Shown here in pieces: positions 7,286 to 15,145 of a stretch of DNA of 20,688 nt; the stretch's first letter is position 1, and every line of letters starts with the position of its first letter. Made by a program: the position numbers and the translations under genes. The notes under the pieces were generated by a model. That model was not told the origin of the DNA and ran no database searches. It was given only the letters and a program-made list of their open reading frames with translations. This stretch comes from Chloroflexi bacterium RBG_19FT_COMBO_55_16 (GTDB lineage Bacteria; Chloroflexota; Anaerolineae; Anaerolineales; UBA4823): NCBI GenBank assembly GCA_001795335.1, contig MGOK01000090.1:1390-22077 (forward strand), given 5' to 3'.

Positions 7286-8740
7286 TTACTGGTTTAATCC
7301 GTTCGCTGTTGTAGCGCTATCACCAAGCTTGCCTGAGCCGGGTTCAGCAGCCAGGTTGGCGATGCCAAGCACTTCCCGGTTACATTCTACCGAGACGCTG
7401 GCGTTATAGCCATCGTTCAGATTCGCCACGTTGGGGGCATAGCGGGCGATAGATCCATTGGCAGGTAGAGGCACATTGCTTTCGTTCGCATCGGTATCGG
7501 CATTGTATTTGATACTGCATGTACCTGCGGTGCTGGTGGAATTGGCAACCTGGAAACCACCGGAGAAGACGATTCCCGCTTTTCTGGTGACCTGGGGGAA
7601 GAAGACCGTGCTGGTCTGGGAACCATCTGCAATGGCGTTGTACGTAGAACCTTGGCCAATCCGTTCCGCTGGGATGCCTGCGCCGCCGCGGTTGTCCTCG
7701 TTGACGATAGCGACGATTGAATCACCGCTGGAGGCCTGGATCACCGCGCTGCCGAAGCGCTGGGTTACGTTCAGGCCATCGACGGGATTAAGCTCGGCGA
7801 TGTTGGGGGCATAAAGAGCCAGAGCTGCACCAGGGGCGATCGAGGGGGAGTTGTAAGTATATGAGTTTCCGGCGAAGTTGAAGGTGATCGTTACGGTAGC
7901 ATTGGATCCACCTACGTTCTGAATACTTAAGCCGCCATTGTAACCGTAATAATTCCGGACAATGCGGGGAACGAACAGTTTGTTGGCGCCGCCGCCGAAA
8001 CCATTATAGCTCTGGAATTGAGCGGTGTCGGAGCTGAGGCCGCTGTTGTAGAAATTCACTGTTACCGCCAGGCCAGAGACCCCATCGTCTGCGGCGATGG
8101 TAGCCGCTCCCACGTAACCATTCACCAGGTTGGTGTTGTCCGTCTGGTAGAAGACCTTGTTGCTTTGTGCTTTAATCGTAGCGGTTTCATTAGCAGAGAG
8201 GGCATTGCCGTTGCGATCTTTATAGCTGACCGTTACAGGAACGTCTGCGTTGGAGGTATTCTGCACAGCGATGTAGGAAGACCATGTCCCGGCCAGGTTC
8301 TTCATCACCTGCGGTGCGTACATAGTCGGGGCAGTCTGTGTATCGGCGAAACCGGCGCTGGTCGCCATGCGGTAGGGATCGCTCGAGGTGCCGGTGCCCG
8401 TAGTTTGCGTGTTAACATTGCAGGCCAGGGGTTGGTCAGATGCGACAACCACCGATCCTAAGAATCCCTCCGGGACTCCTGGAGGAGATGATGGTGTATA
8501 GTAATTGCGGCTTCCTCCGGGTGGAATTGGATTCGGATCTGTGTAGGGGGGGAATGCAGTGGAGCTGCTTCCCTCTTGATAAAAATACAAGGTGATTGTG
8601 GCTTGATCAGTAGTACTCAGATTCTGGCAGGCGATACCACTGACCCAGTTTCCAGCAGGAGCACCTGCTGAAGCCCCTGGCACGAGGGCAAACACCAAAG
8701 CCAAAATTGCGATGAGACTGAATATGCGAACTGTTTTCAT
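7286..8740 (-). CDS. Sec-exported protein of four Ig-like repeats, likely surface layer or matrix component
   Basis: 484 residues. A clear signal peptide (MKTVR, hydrophobic core, GASA cleaved near residue 25) begins the protein. Four related beta-sandwich repeats follow at about 32-112, 150-235, 265-355 and 390-465. Each has an opening [IV]xxQN/ANxS-type strand, a central YAPN or YTP-type turn and a closing strand. Repeats 1 and 4 each contain two cysteines (38/107, 408/453) suited to a disulphide. The protein is rich in N, S, T and G and has nine N-x-S/T sequons. There is no anchor, catalytic motif or LPxTG. AGGAGG (8746-8751 on the complement) sits five bases before ATG, and the promoter is good, suggesting high expression. 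It directly follows the glycan operon, so it could be a glycan carrier; that is inference. Family not recognised. Confidence 0.88.
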   Translation of the reverse strand: MKTVRIFSLIAILALVFALVPGASAGAPAGNWVSGIACQNLSTTDQATITLYFYQEGSSSTAFPPYTDPNPIPPGGSRNYYTPSSPPGVPEGFLGSVVVASDQPLACNVNTQTTGTGTSSDPYRMATSAGFADTQTAPTMYAPQVMKNLAGTWSSYIAVQNTSNADVPVTVSYKDRNGNALSANETATIKAQSNKVFYQTDNTNLVNGYVGAATIAADDGVSGLAVTVNFYNSGLSSDTAQFQSYNGFGGGANKLFVPRIVRNYYGYNGGLSIQNVGGSNATVTITFNFAGNSYTYNSPSIAPGAALALYAPNIAELNPVDGLNVTQRFGSAVIQASSGDSIVAIVNEDNRGGAGIPAERIGQGSTYNAIADGSQTSTVFFPQVTRKAGIVFSGGFQVANSTSTAGTCSIKYNADTDANESNVPLPANGSIARYAPNVANLNDGYNASVSVECNREVLGIANLAAEPGSGKLGDSATTANGLNQ

Positions 8741-8783
8741 TTATTCCTCCTAAGTATTGGTTTCCGAGTGTAAATTTAAACCA

Positions 8784-8812
8784 AGTTTACTGAGTAACTG
8801 AGTAAATAGCAA
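8784..8812 (-). promoter_or_regulatory. Promoter of the four-repeat secreted protein gene
   Basis: On the minus strand TTGCTA (8812-8807) and TAAACT (8789-8784) are separated by exactly 17 bp. The predicted start near 8777 leaves a leader of about 37 nt ending in a strong AGGAGG. The spacer is almost entirely occupied by a palindrome, described separately. Confidence 0.55.
8786..8806. repeat. Palindrome with tandem 8-mers inside the promoter spacer, candidate operator
   Basis: TTTACT (8786-8791) and AGTAAA (8801-8806) are inverted arms. The octamer ACTGAGTA is repeated directly at 8789-8796 and 8797-8804. The element covers the spacer between -35 and -10, the classic position for a repressor or a MerR-type activator. 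The regulator is unknown. Confidence 0.45.
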
Positions 8813-8825
8813 TAATCCATTCGTA

Positions 8826-9857
8826 TTATTTTTGGTTTTTTGCCTTACTTTTATGTAAGGTGCTCCTTTTCTTTTTTTTCCATGGCTGCCGGATAGTGAT
8901 TTCGATAAAGACGGCACTTAACAGTTCACTGAGGATGACAACCAATCTGGACAATGCCGCGACGATAACAGCCACAGGCGCAGTAAGGTAGTGCGGGCTG
9001 AGAACAAAAACCATGATGCTCTCCCGGACTCCTATGCCGCCGGGAACAAAGATAATGACCAAACCGATGATCAAGGATGCAGCCAGTGTGAAAATGAATA
9101 AAGGAATTTTCGCAAATGGCACAGGTGTCATCGATGCTCCCAGGAGCCAAAATGCCAGCCCAAAAAGGAGCCAGGCTACCAGAGATACCAACGCCGCTGC
9201 CCAGATCATCGCGGGGACAATCCGCATCCCAGGTTGACCCCCGAAACGTTTCTTGAGAATAGAGGAGATGATCAGAGGAAAGAGACCAAGCAGGATCAGG
9301 GAAAGTATTCTAATAAATAGAAGTAAGCTGGTTAGTGGTTTGGAATTTGACCATTGTAAGACCAGATCAGCGGGAAGGAGGATTAACCCCAAGAGAAGAC
9401 CGGTCAGCAGGAGAAGCAGCAACTCCAGAGCCATCCCTAAACCAACCGCGCTATTGGGCAGTCCCATTTGGTTTGTCAGGTATGCTTTCCCTAATAATTG
9501 CCAGGCGTAACCCGGAAGGTACTTGGCCAGGTTTGATAAGCAGTGAGCGCGGACACTTCCAAGCCAAGCGGCCGGCTGTCCCAAAGCGCGTAGGGTAAAC
9601 CACCAGCCCGACGCTCCCAATAAAACGGCGACGATTGTCAATCCGAGGGCCGCGAAAAGAATAGTATAATCGGGGTTCAGGCCAGCCAGAATCTCTCGAG
9701 CGTTCTTTAGGTTAACAACAAGATAGATCAGGCAAAGAGCGATGACAATAGTTTGAACTATCCACCGCAACCAGCGTATTTTGGCGACCTGCTGAAGTTT
9801 ATGAACCCCATTCCTCAGCAATTGAAGTATCCGTGACCACCGATGTGGATTATTCAC
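8826..9857 (-). CDS. Flippase-like polytopic membrane protein (LPG_synthase_TM / YbhN-AglD family)
   Basis: 343 residues from GTG 9857, which forms a GTGA overlap with the stop of the upstream methyltransferase. An ATG at 9899 would add 14 residues and a longer overlap. About eight hydrophobic helices fill residues 30-330. Family signatures include the NLAKYLPG segment after the second helix and PGGIGVRE before the last helices. These match the membrane domain first described in lysylphosphatidylglycerol synthases and found alone in glycan clusters (PF03706). The soluble aminoacyl-transferase domain is absent and the tail is short and lysine-rich. In this context a role in moving a lipid-linked glycan or glycolipid across the membrane is plausible but unproven. 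It is the last gene of the operon. Confidence 0.85.
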   Translation of the reverse strand: MNNPHRWSRILQLLRNGVHKLQQVAKIRWLRWIVQTIVIALCLIYLVVNLKNAREILAGLNPDYTILFAALGLTIVAVLLGASGWWFTLRALGQPAAWLGSVRAHCLSNLAKYLPGYAWQLLGKAYLTNQMGLPNSAVGLGMALELLLLLLTGLLLGLILLPADLVLQWSNSKPLTSLLLFIRILSLILLGLFPLIISSILKKRFGGQPGMRIVPAMIWAAALVSLVAWLLFGLAFWLLGASMTPVPFAKIPLFIFTLAASLIIGLVIIFVPGGIGVRESIMVFVLSPHYLTAPVAVIVAALSRLVVILSELLSAVFIEITIRQPWKKKKRSTLHKSKAKNQK

Positions 9858-10609
9858 ACGTTCTTCATGTAGCCGGCTGCTAACGGCTCTCGCCGGCAAA
9901 TGTAGAGGAAGTGGTTGGATAAATTGAAGGGAATGAACGGCGCGACGAGTAAATTAAGCAATTTACGGGGATGTTGTTTAAACCACAGCCAGTCATTGGT
10001 CGATCTCGGGAAAATATAGTTGTATTTGAAGGCCTTGATAACTCGAAGTCCACCACTTTCCAGGAAGTCCCACCATTCTCGGAAGGTGGCAAAGATCTCG
10101 AGGGGTTGCCGGTGGCTTACGCTGTACCCTGTTCGCAAGACATGCCAGACGATATCGACCAGGTAATAACTGTTTGGCAAGAATATAGCTGCCAATCCAC
10201 CCGGGCTCATAACACGGCAGATCTCTGCTACCCCGTTGAGTGGGTGCAAAAAGTGCTCCAAGCTACCGAGGTTTGTCACCAAGTCGAAGGATCCATCGGC
10301 GAAGGGCAATGCCTCTCCGTTGGCAACGGTGATTATCTTCTCTCCAACAAATTCCTGGGCGAGCAAGGCTCCCTGTGGAGATAGATCGATTCCAATCGGG
10401 TGCAGGCCGAGAGATCTGGCAAATTTCAGTAGAATGCCCTCGCCGCAGGCCACGTCCAATAGATGCTGTCCAGGATGGGGAGCGAGCTGATTTAACACCC
10501 AACGGTAAAAAATGTCTGAGTCGCGCAGGGCGCCCCGAGTAGCAAATAGCCGGTCATAAGCCGCGGCGATCTCCTGGGCAGAAAGGGACGGATTTTCAAG
10601 TTTTTTCAT
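9854..10609 (-). CDS. Class I SAM-dependent methyltransferase (Methyltransf_11-like)
   Basis: 251 residues. Motif I is LDVACGEG (51-58) and the acidic end of strand 2 is GIDLS (73-77). LPFADGSFDLV (101-111) and a following LEHFLHP cover motifs II and III, and MSPGG (135-139) is the turn before strand 5. This arrangement is typical of small-molecule or glycan O-methyltransferases of the UbiE type. The position between a GT4 and a flippase-like gene, with an ATGA overlap to the GT4, supports sugar methylation over ubiquinone synthesis. The C-terminal 60 residues contain aromatic and basic segments that may touch the membrane. The acceptor is unknown. Confidence 0.88.
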   Translation of the reverse strand: MKKLENPSLSAQEIAAAYDRLFATRGALRDSDIFYRWVLNQLAPHPGQHLLDVACGEGILLKFARSLGLHPIGIDLSPQGALLAQEFVGEKIITVANGEALPFADGSFDLVTNLGSLEHFLHPLNGVAEICRVMSPGGLAAIFLPNSYYLVDIVWHVLRTGYSVSHRQPLEIFATFREWWDFLESGGLRVIKAFKYNYIFPRSTNDWLWFKQHPRKLLNLLVAPFIPFNLSNHFLYICRREPLAAGYMKNV

Positions 10610-11721
10610 CCAAGGACCAGCTCCTCGTAGAGTCGGAGGGTTTGACGGGCGGAATACTCGCCGCGAAATTGTTCAGAATGCGCCAAACTTCGCCGCTGCA
10701 TCTCCTGCCGCAGAATTGGATCCTTGACAACACGAATTAGCGCTTCGACGATTGAATTGGTGTCGATTGTATCCAGTAGAATGGCAGCTTCGCCAAGCAC
10801 TTCTCGCACCGCTCCAGCAGAACTGGCGATGAGCGGTGAACCACATGCCATGGCTTCGACGTGGGCTAAACCGAAGCCCTCGTGCAAGGAAGGGAAAACC
10901 GTTACCGCTGCACCACTGTACAGCGCTGGAACGTCACTATCTGGAACACGGCCAGTGAATATGACTTCATCTCTTAATTCTAGCTGTTCAATGGTTGGAT
11001 GAAGGATGGTGTCCCGGCTTTTCAAGTATTCTTCACCAACCAATACTAATTTTCCATTGAAGGTGGTCTGCTTTTGAAATTCTGCAAAAGCGCGTACCAG
11101 GACAGTCAGGTTTTTCTTACGGTCGATCCGTCCGACATGAAGGATATATGTCTCGGGAATTCGATAACGGTCCCGGATACAGGCGATTTCGTTTATTGAG
11201 GCTGGTTTGAAGTGGTTGGCGTACGCTGGGTAGATCACCCGGATTCGCTCCCTGGGGATGTGGTAATAGCGGAGGATATCGTCAGCGGTGGTTTTCGAGA
11301 TGGTAATGATCGCCTCGGCGTCCAGCAATGTCTGTTTCTGGATGTTGCGCCAGTACCAAACATCAAATCGGGGGAAGATTTCCGGATGAACCAGCGTGGT
11401 AAGATCATACATGGTAATGACTGTGGGTGCTGAAATGCCAAAAACTCCAAGGTTTTTAGCAAAATGCACCAGGTCGTAACCCCGAACTGCGCTAGGCAGG
11501 GAGTACTGCGCCCAAAGGCGCAACAAGAAGCGGTTCTGTACTGGAGCGATGCGCTGAGTAACGTTACCAGCAAAGGTGTTCAAGGAAGGTTCGGGCTGGC
11601 TGAGAAAGATCAGGTATTCGTTCCGTGAATCAAGGGTAAACAAAGCCTCGAACAAATTGAGCGTAGCCGTCCTACCGCCGCCAAAGTAATGGATACCAAG
11701 CGCTTCAATAGCTATCTTCAT
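10606..11721 (-). CDS. GT4-family glycosyltransferase
   Basis: 371 residues with a GT-B fold. The N-terminal domain begins MKIAIEALGI and carries the glycine-rich loop HYFGGGRTAT (11-20). The C-terminal domain shows ILHVGRIDRKKN (193-204) and the donor-binding EGFGLAHVE (281-289) with the E-x7-E pattern of retaining GT4 enzymes. It would transfer a nucleotide-activated sugar at the cytoplasmic face of the membrane onto a lipid-linked acceptor. Its start codon shares one base with the stop of the preceding methyltransferase (TAATG) and its stop overlaps the next start by four bases, so translation is probably coupled. Donor sugar cannot be told from sequence alone. Confidence 0.92.
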   Translation of the reverse strand: MKIAIEALGIHYFGGGRTATLNLFEALFTLDSRNEYLIFLSQPEPSLNTFAGNVTQRIAPVQNRFLLRLWAQYSLPSAVRGYDLVHFAKNLGVFGISAPTVITMYDLTTLVHPEIFPRFDVWYWRNIQKQTLLDAEAIITISKTTADDILRYYHIPRERIRVIYPAYANHFKPASINEIACIRDRYRIPETYILHVGRIDRKKNLTVLVRAFAEFQKQTTFNGKLVLVGEEYLKSRDTILHPTIEQLELRDEVIFTGRVPDSDVPALYSGAAVTVFPSLHEGFGLAHVEAMACGSPLIASSAGAVREVLGEAAILLDTIDTNSIVEALIRVVKDPILRQEMQRRSLAHSEQFRGEYSARQTLRLYEELVLG

Positions 11722-12482
11722 TATGTAATTCTTCGCTTAGCCAGGAGCATTTTCACTCCGCTACCATTATCCAGGCGTAGCTTTCTCAGGGAATTATCCA
11801 AGCGGTAAAGCCACTTTCCCAGATGAAGGTAGTTCAAAATCCATGGACCTATCCCTGGGATTATGATTCGGTTGGAAAAATAATAAATCGGCTGGACAGT
11901 AAGAATATCAATCTTTTGTTGCGTAAGATAAGACTGATATGCTTGCAGCGGTCGCAACCGTGCATGTCGGGCGGAGGGAAGCAAAGACTTATGAAATGAG
12001 TCAGATATGAGAAGATAACCACCAGGAACAAGCAATTGGCAAATATTCATTAATGCCTGCTGAAAGCGAGCCTCGTCCAGGATATGATAGAGCACCCCAA
12101 TCGCGGAGACAATATCAAATTTACCCTTTAGCGGTGGTTCAACCGAAGAGATATCGCCAACGATAAAGGTTGCCATTGGAAAGGTTCGCTTAAGGTATTG
12201 TACGCTAGTCTCGGTGATATCAATTCCAAATATTTGGCCAGCCTGTCGATTTTGGAAATATTCAACATAAAATCCGGTCCCGCTGCCGATATCCACGACA
12301 GACTTGCCAGAAATTTCGATCCCATAACTGTCAACCAGGCGATCCATACAGTCGCGTTGAGCTTGGTAAAGCCAGGCGTTATTTTCTAAACTTAAAGCTT
12401 TGTGGCCCGTCCCGCGCAAATTCAAGCGGGTCTGTAACCTTTGTTCCCAATACTTCTGCGTATCAAAATCAGGAGATGACAT
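11721..12482 (-). CDS. Class I SAM-dependent methyltransferase
   Basis: 253 residues from ATG 12482, chosen because AAGGA stands a few bases before it; ATG 12515 would add 11 residues without such a site. Motif I is VVDIGSGTG (62-70). FGIDIT ends strand 2, FDIVSAIGVLYHI covers the post-I region, and LVPGGYLLISD lies before strand 5. The first 55 residues resemble N-terminal caps of sugar methyltransferases that follow glycosyltransferases in surface-polysaccharide clusters. It is one of three free methyltransferases here, each clearly different in sequence, so they probably act on different positions or sugars. The C-terminus is basic (KMLLAKRR). Confidence 0.88.
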   Translation of the reverse strand: MSSPDFDTQKYWEQRLQTRLNLRGTGHKALSLENNAWLYQAQRDCMDRLVDSYGIEISGKSVVDIGSGTGFYVEYFQNRQAGQIFGIDITETSVQYLKRTFPMATFIVGDISSVEPPLKGKFDIVSAIGVLYHILDEARFQQALMNICQLLVPGGYLLISDSFHKSLLPSARHARLRPLQAYQSYLTQQKIDILTVQPIYYFSNRIIIPGIGPWILNYLHLGKWLYRLDNSLRKLRLDNGSGVKMLLAKRRIT

Positions 12483-12524
12483 TCTTTCCTTTTGGAGAGA
12501 TATTGCCAAATGCATGTGTGGTTA

Positions 12525-13310
12525 TTACGATGGTTTAACCAAGATCCAATTATAGTTTGGATAGAGCGGGGTGAACATCCGCAATAGCCAGGTAGGCAGA
12601 CGACTGACCCAGGCGAATTTTCCCAAACGAGACCCTGTCGCAAATCGATGTGGCTCGTGGATCAGGGTTAGCGTATAGTCGTTGATGATGAAGGACCTCC
12701 ATAAATCGCGGATTTGCCAATAGAAAAGGGGATAGACGTCGTAGACATTTCCACGCTGGAAGAGCCGCATGTATAAATTGGAAAGCGGCCGGGGAGGCCA
12801 GGAAAGTAAAGGTAACCAGTAATGTTCCTCCATGAAAGCCAGGCGATTGGGTCCACTGAAAAAGCAAATCGCACCTGGGCGGAGAACTCGCCATATTTCT
12901 CTGGCGAGTCCTGGTTGGTCGAGGACATGTTCATAAACCTGGGCACAGATGACGACATCAAAACTGTGCTCCGGAAATGGGAGGAGATACCCACTGGCAA
13001 TCGCAAATCCAATGTTTTCGCTATGGGAGGAGCGAACGGCATCCTGGATTGCTCCTTGGTCAGGATCAATGCCAATTGTCCATCTGAAGTGAGGGGTGAT
13101 TTGGTGAGTGATGCCCCCCTGTGAACAACCGATGTCCAAGCAGGTGTAGGTGGAAAGATCTACACCGAGAAAATCGTGGAGCACGGCCAGTACTTTCTCG
13201 GATTTACATGACCGGCTCGCATAACGTGAATCGTGAGTCAACTCTTTACCTTTTCGGAGGGGTAGGGTCAGTTGAAGCAGGTCTATTCCCCTCGAGAAGA
13301 TAGAAACCAT
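12525..13310 (-). CDS. Class I SAM-dependent methyltransferase (Methyltransf_11-like)
   Basis: 261 residues. Motif I is LDIGCSQGG (58-66), GIDPD ends strand 2, LPFPEHSFDVV (110-120) is motif II, YEHVLD follows, and VLRPGAICFFSGPNRL precedes the variable C-terminal half. That half is aromatic-rich, with a stretch likely to contact a lipid acceptor. The start is uncertain: ATG 13310 overlaps the upstream fusion gene by 65 bp and its purine run lies too close. TTG 13241 starts four bases after the upstream stop, has AAAAGG at good spacing and would give 238 residues with the methyltransferase fold intact. It is part of the glycan operon. Confidence 0.85.
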   Translation of the reverse strand: MVSIFSRGIDLLQLTLPLRKGKELTHDSRYASRSCKSEKVLAVLHDFLGVDLSTYTCLDIGCSQGGITHQITPHFRWTIGIDPDQGAIQDAVRSSHSENIGFAIASGYLLPFPEHSFDVVICAQVYEHVLDQPGLAREIWRVLRPGAICFFSGPNRLAFMEEHYWLPLLSWPPRPLSNLYMRLFQRGNVYDVYPLFYWQIRDLWRSFIINDYTLTLIHEPHRFATGSRLGKFAWVSRLPTWLLRMFTPLYPNYNWILVKPS

Positions 13311-15135
13311 TCTCCCCTTCGGGGTGGCGTGAGTCTGAGTGAGCTAATCTTCTGGTCAACCTGGCGGCCAAGCCGGGGGAAAACTCGGCCAGCAGCCGAA
13401 CTGTCAGGTAATAGAAGCGATAGTGCGGGGCATTCCAGGAAGTGACCTGCACATCGAGTTCTCCAGCGAATAGCTCGTGAAGCTGCTCAGCCGTATAGCC
13501 GAGGCGCAGGGTATGCCCCCATTGCCTGCTGATCCAGCGGGTCAGGATGGGTGGCGTTAGGCGAATATGCAGGGCAGGAGTGCTTATGAATAGCCTTCCA
13601 CCGGGAGCGACCATCCGGATGAGGGATCGAGCGAACGCCTGGTCATCAGCGACGTGTTCGATCACATCCAGGGCATAGACATGATCGAAAGTTCCCTCTA
13701 CGAAGGGGAGGTGTCGCCCCTCGGCGCACACCAGGTCGACTCCAGGAGCGCCTGCTATAGGCTGCGGGTCGATCCCGATGCGTGTCGATGCGGTCAGGGT
13801 GCTCAACCAATACCCATCGTGGCAGCCAACATCCAGCACCCGGCCGAAATTGGGTCGCTTCTGCAAAATTCTCAATACTTCGTCCCTGTAAATGGTGCCA
13901 AGGCGCAGGGCACGCGGCTTATTTGAGATGGCCAGCTCTAGCAATACAACGATCTCCCCAGCTACACTTTCCCAGTTGAAGCGCTCTACAACTGCCTGGC
14001 GTGCCGCCTTGCCTATGGCTACACGTCGATCGGGATCCCCAACCAACGTCAAGACAGCTTGTGCCAGGGCGATCGGTTCACCTGGGGGGATAATCAATCC
14101 TGTTCGACCGTTCTCGAGAACTAGACGGACTCCACCAATGTCGCTCGCAACAACTGCAACGCCTGAACTCATCGCTTCTAGCAGGACTGTCGGAAGGCCA
14201 TCGACATTGCCGTATTCATCGCGCTGCGAGGGTAGTACAAAAACATCTGCCGAAGCCAGCAATTCGGGCACCCGATCCCATGGAATGCTTCCGGCAAAGG
14301 TTACCTGGCCGGTGATCCCTAAGGCTGTTGCTTGGTTAGAAAGCTGTTGGCGAAGAGGGCCCTCCCCCCCGACGAGTAAACGTGCCTGGGGGAAATTTTC
14401 TACGATCGTGGGCATGGCAGAAATAAGCGTCCCAAAGCCCTTTTTATATACCAACCGGCCTAAGGCAACGATGAGCAGCTGTTCTGGATCCACAGCGAAC
14501 ATCTTCCTGGCTTCCAGGGAGCGAAAAACTGGGGTAAATTGGCTTGGGTTCGCTCCCCAAGGCAATAAACGCGTATCGGGAGGCGCGCCAAGTTGAAGCG
14601 CGGCCTGGTATAGTTCTGGACTGCAGGCAGTCACGCCGGCTGCCCGGCGGAAGACGTAACGGGCAACTGACCTGAAAACCGGGTTGCTTTGGGCAACAAA
14701 TACGTCCGAGCCATGCAGGCTTAGAATAAATGGAATATTCCGCCAGGCTGCTACCCAGGCTGCCACCAATCCGTTGGGCACCACCCAATGCACATGGATT
14801 GCTTGTGATCCTTGTTGACCTGTTACGTTTAATAACTTTATAAAGGCAGCCAAGAGAAAAAACGGAAGAAGCAGGAAGGCAAGGGGACGAAGGCGAACAT
14901 CGGCGTCCAGAGCACGGGCATGGCCCATGATGTGCATCCGATTTGGCCAGATGTAACGAAACCGGTGGATCTGGACACCTCCGTTCTTCATCTGCCTGAC
15001 TTCTGGATCATAGGGGGCAACCACTGCGACTTTATGACCGAGTTGGACCAGGTTTTCACAGATCGATTTAATAAATGGCGCTGTGCCATCGCCTGGAAAA
15101 CGAGGATAGGAGCTGGTGAAAACCGCAATTTTCAC
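13246..15135 (-). CDS. GT4 glycosyltransferase fused to class I SAM methyltransferase
   Basis: 629 residues from GTG 15135, chosen because the family normally starts MKIAVFTSSYPR; ATG 15162 would add nine unrelated residues and overlap the upstream gene. Residues 1-400 form a GT-B glycosyltransferase: SYPRFPGDG, LHGSDVF (about 140-146), GRLVYKKG (226-233) and DGLPTVLLEAM (312-322). Residues about 415-600 form a methyltransferase: LDVGCHDG (434-441), IGIDP, LPFVEGTFDHVYALDVIEH and VAPGGRLFIS. No stop or frameshift lies between the halves, so this is a real fusion. It suggests that one protein adds a sugar and methylates the product or its neighbour, perhaps as a cap. It lies 10 bp after the GT-C gene. 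The Asp in place of the first Glu of the E-x7-E motif is common in this subgroup. Confidence 0.9.
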   Translation of the reverse strand: MKIAVFTSSYPRFPGDGTAPFIKSICENLVQLGHKVAVVAPYDPEVRQMKNGGVQIHRFRYIWPNRMHIMGHARALDADVRLRPLAFLLLPFFLLAAFIKLLNVTGQQGSQAIHVHWVVPNGLVAAWVAAWRNIPFILSLHGSDVFVAQSNPVFRSVARYVFRRAAGVTACSPELYQAALQLGAPPDTRLLPWGANPSQFTPVFRSLEARKMFAVDPEQLLIVALGRLVYKKGFGTLISAMPTIVENFPQARLLVGGEGPLRQQLSNQATALGITGQVTFAGSIPWDRVPELLASADVFVLPSQRDEYGNVDGLPTVLLEAMSSGVAVVASDIGGVRLVLENGRTGLIIPPGEPIALAQAVLTLVGDPDRRVAIGKAARQAVVERFNWESVAGEIVVLLELAISNKPRALRLGTIYRDEVLRILQKRPNFGRVLDVGCHDGYWLSTLTASTRIGIDPQPIAGAPGVDLVCAEGRHLPFVEGTFDHVYALDVIEHVADDQAFARSLIRMVAPGGRLFISTPALHIRLTPPILTRWISRQWGHTLRLGYTAEQLHELFAGELDVQVTSWNAPHYRFYYLTVRLLAEFSPGLAARLTRRLAHSDSRHPEGENGFYLLEGNRPASTDPTPPKR

Positions 15136-15145
15136 AGGAACGGCC

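Noticed and set aside
12822..13124. A 100-codon plus-strand frame over the methyltransferase gene
   Set aside because: No ribosome binding site or recognisable domain, and the opposite strand carries methyltransferase motifs.
13892..14596. A 234-codon open frame on the plus strand, antisense to the GT4-methyltransferase fusion
   Set aside because: Its translation is low-complexity, rich in S, T, R and P with no domain, and it lies fully opposite a gene with clear GT4 motifs. It is a shadow frame.
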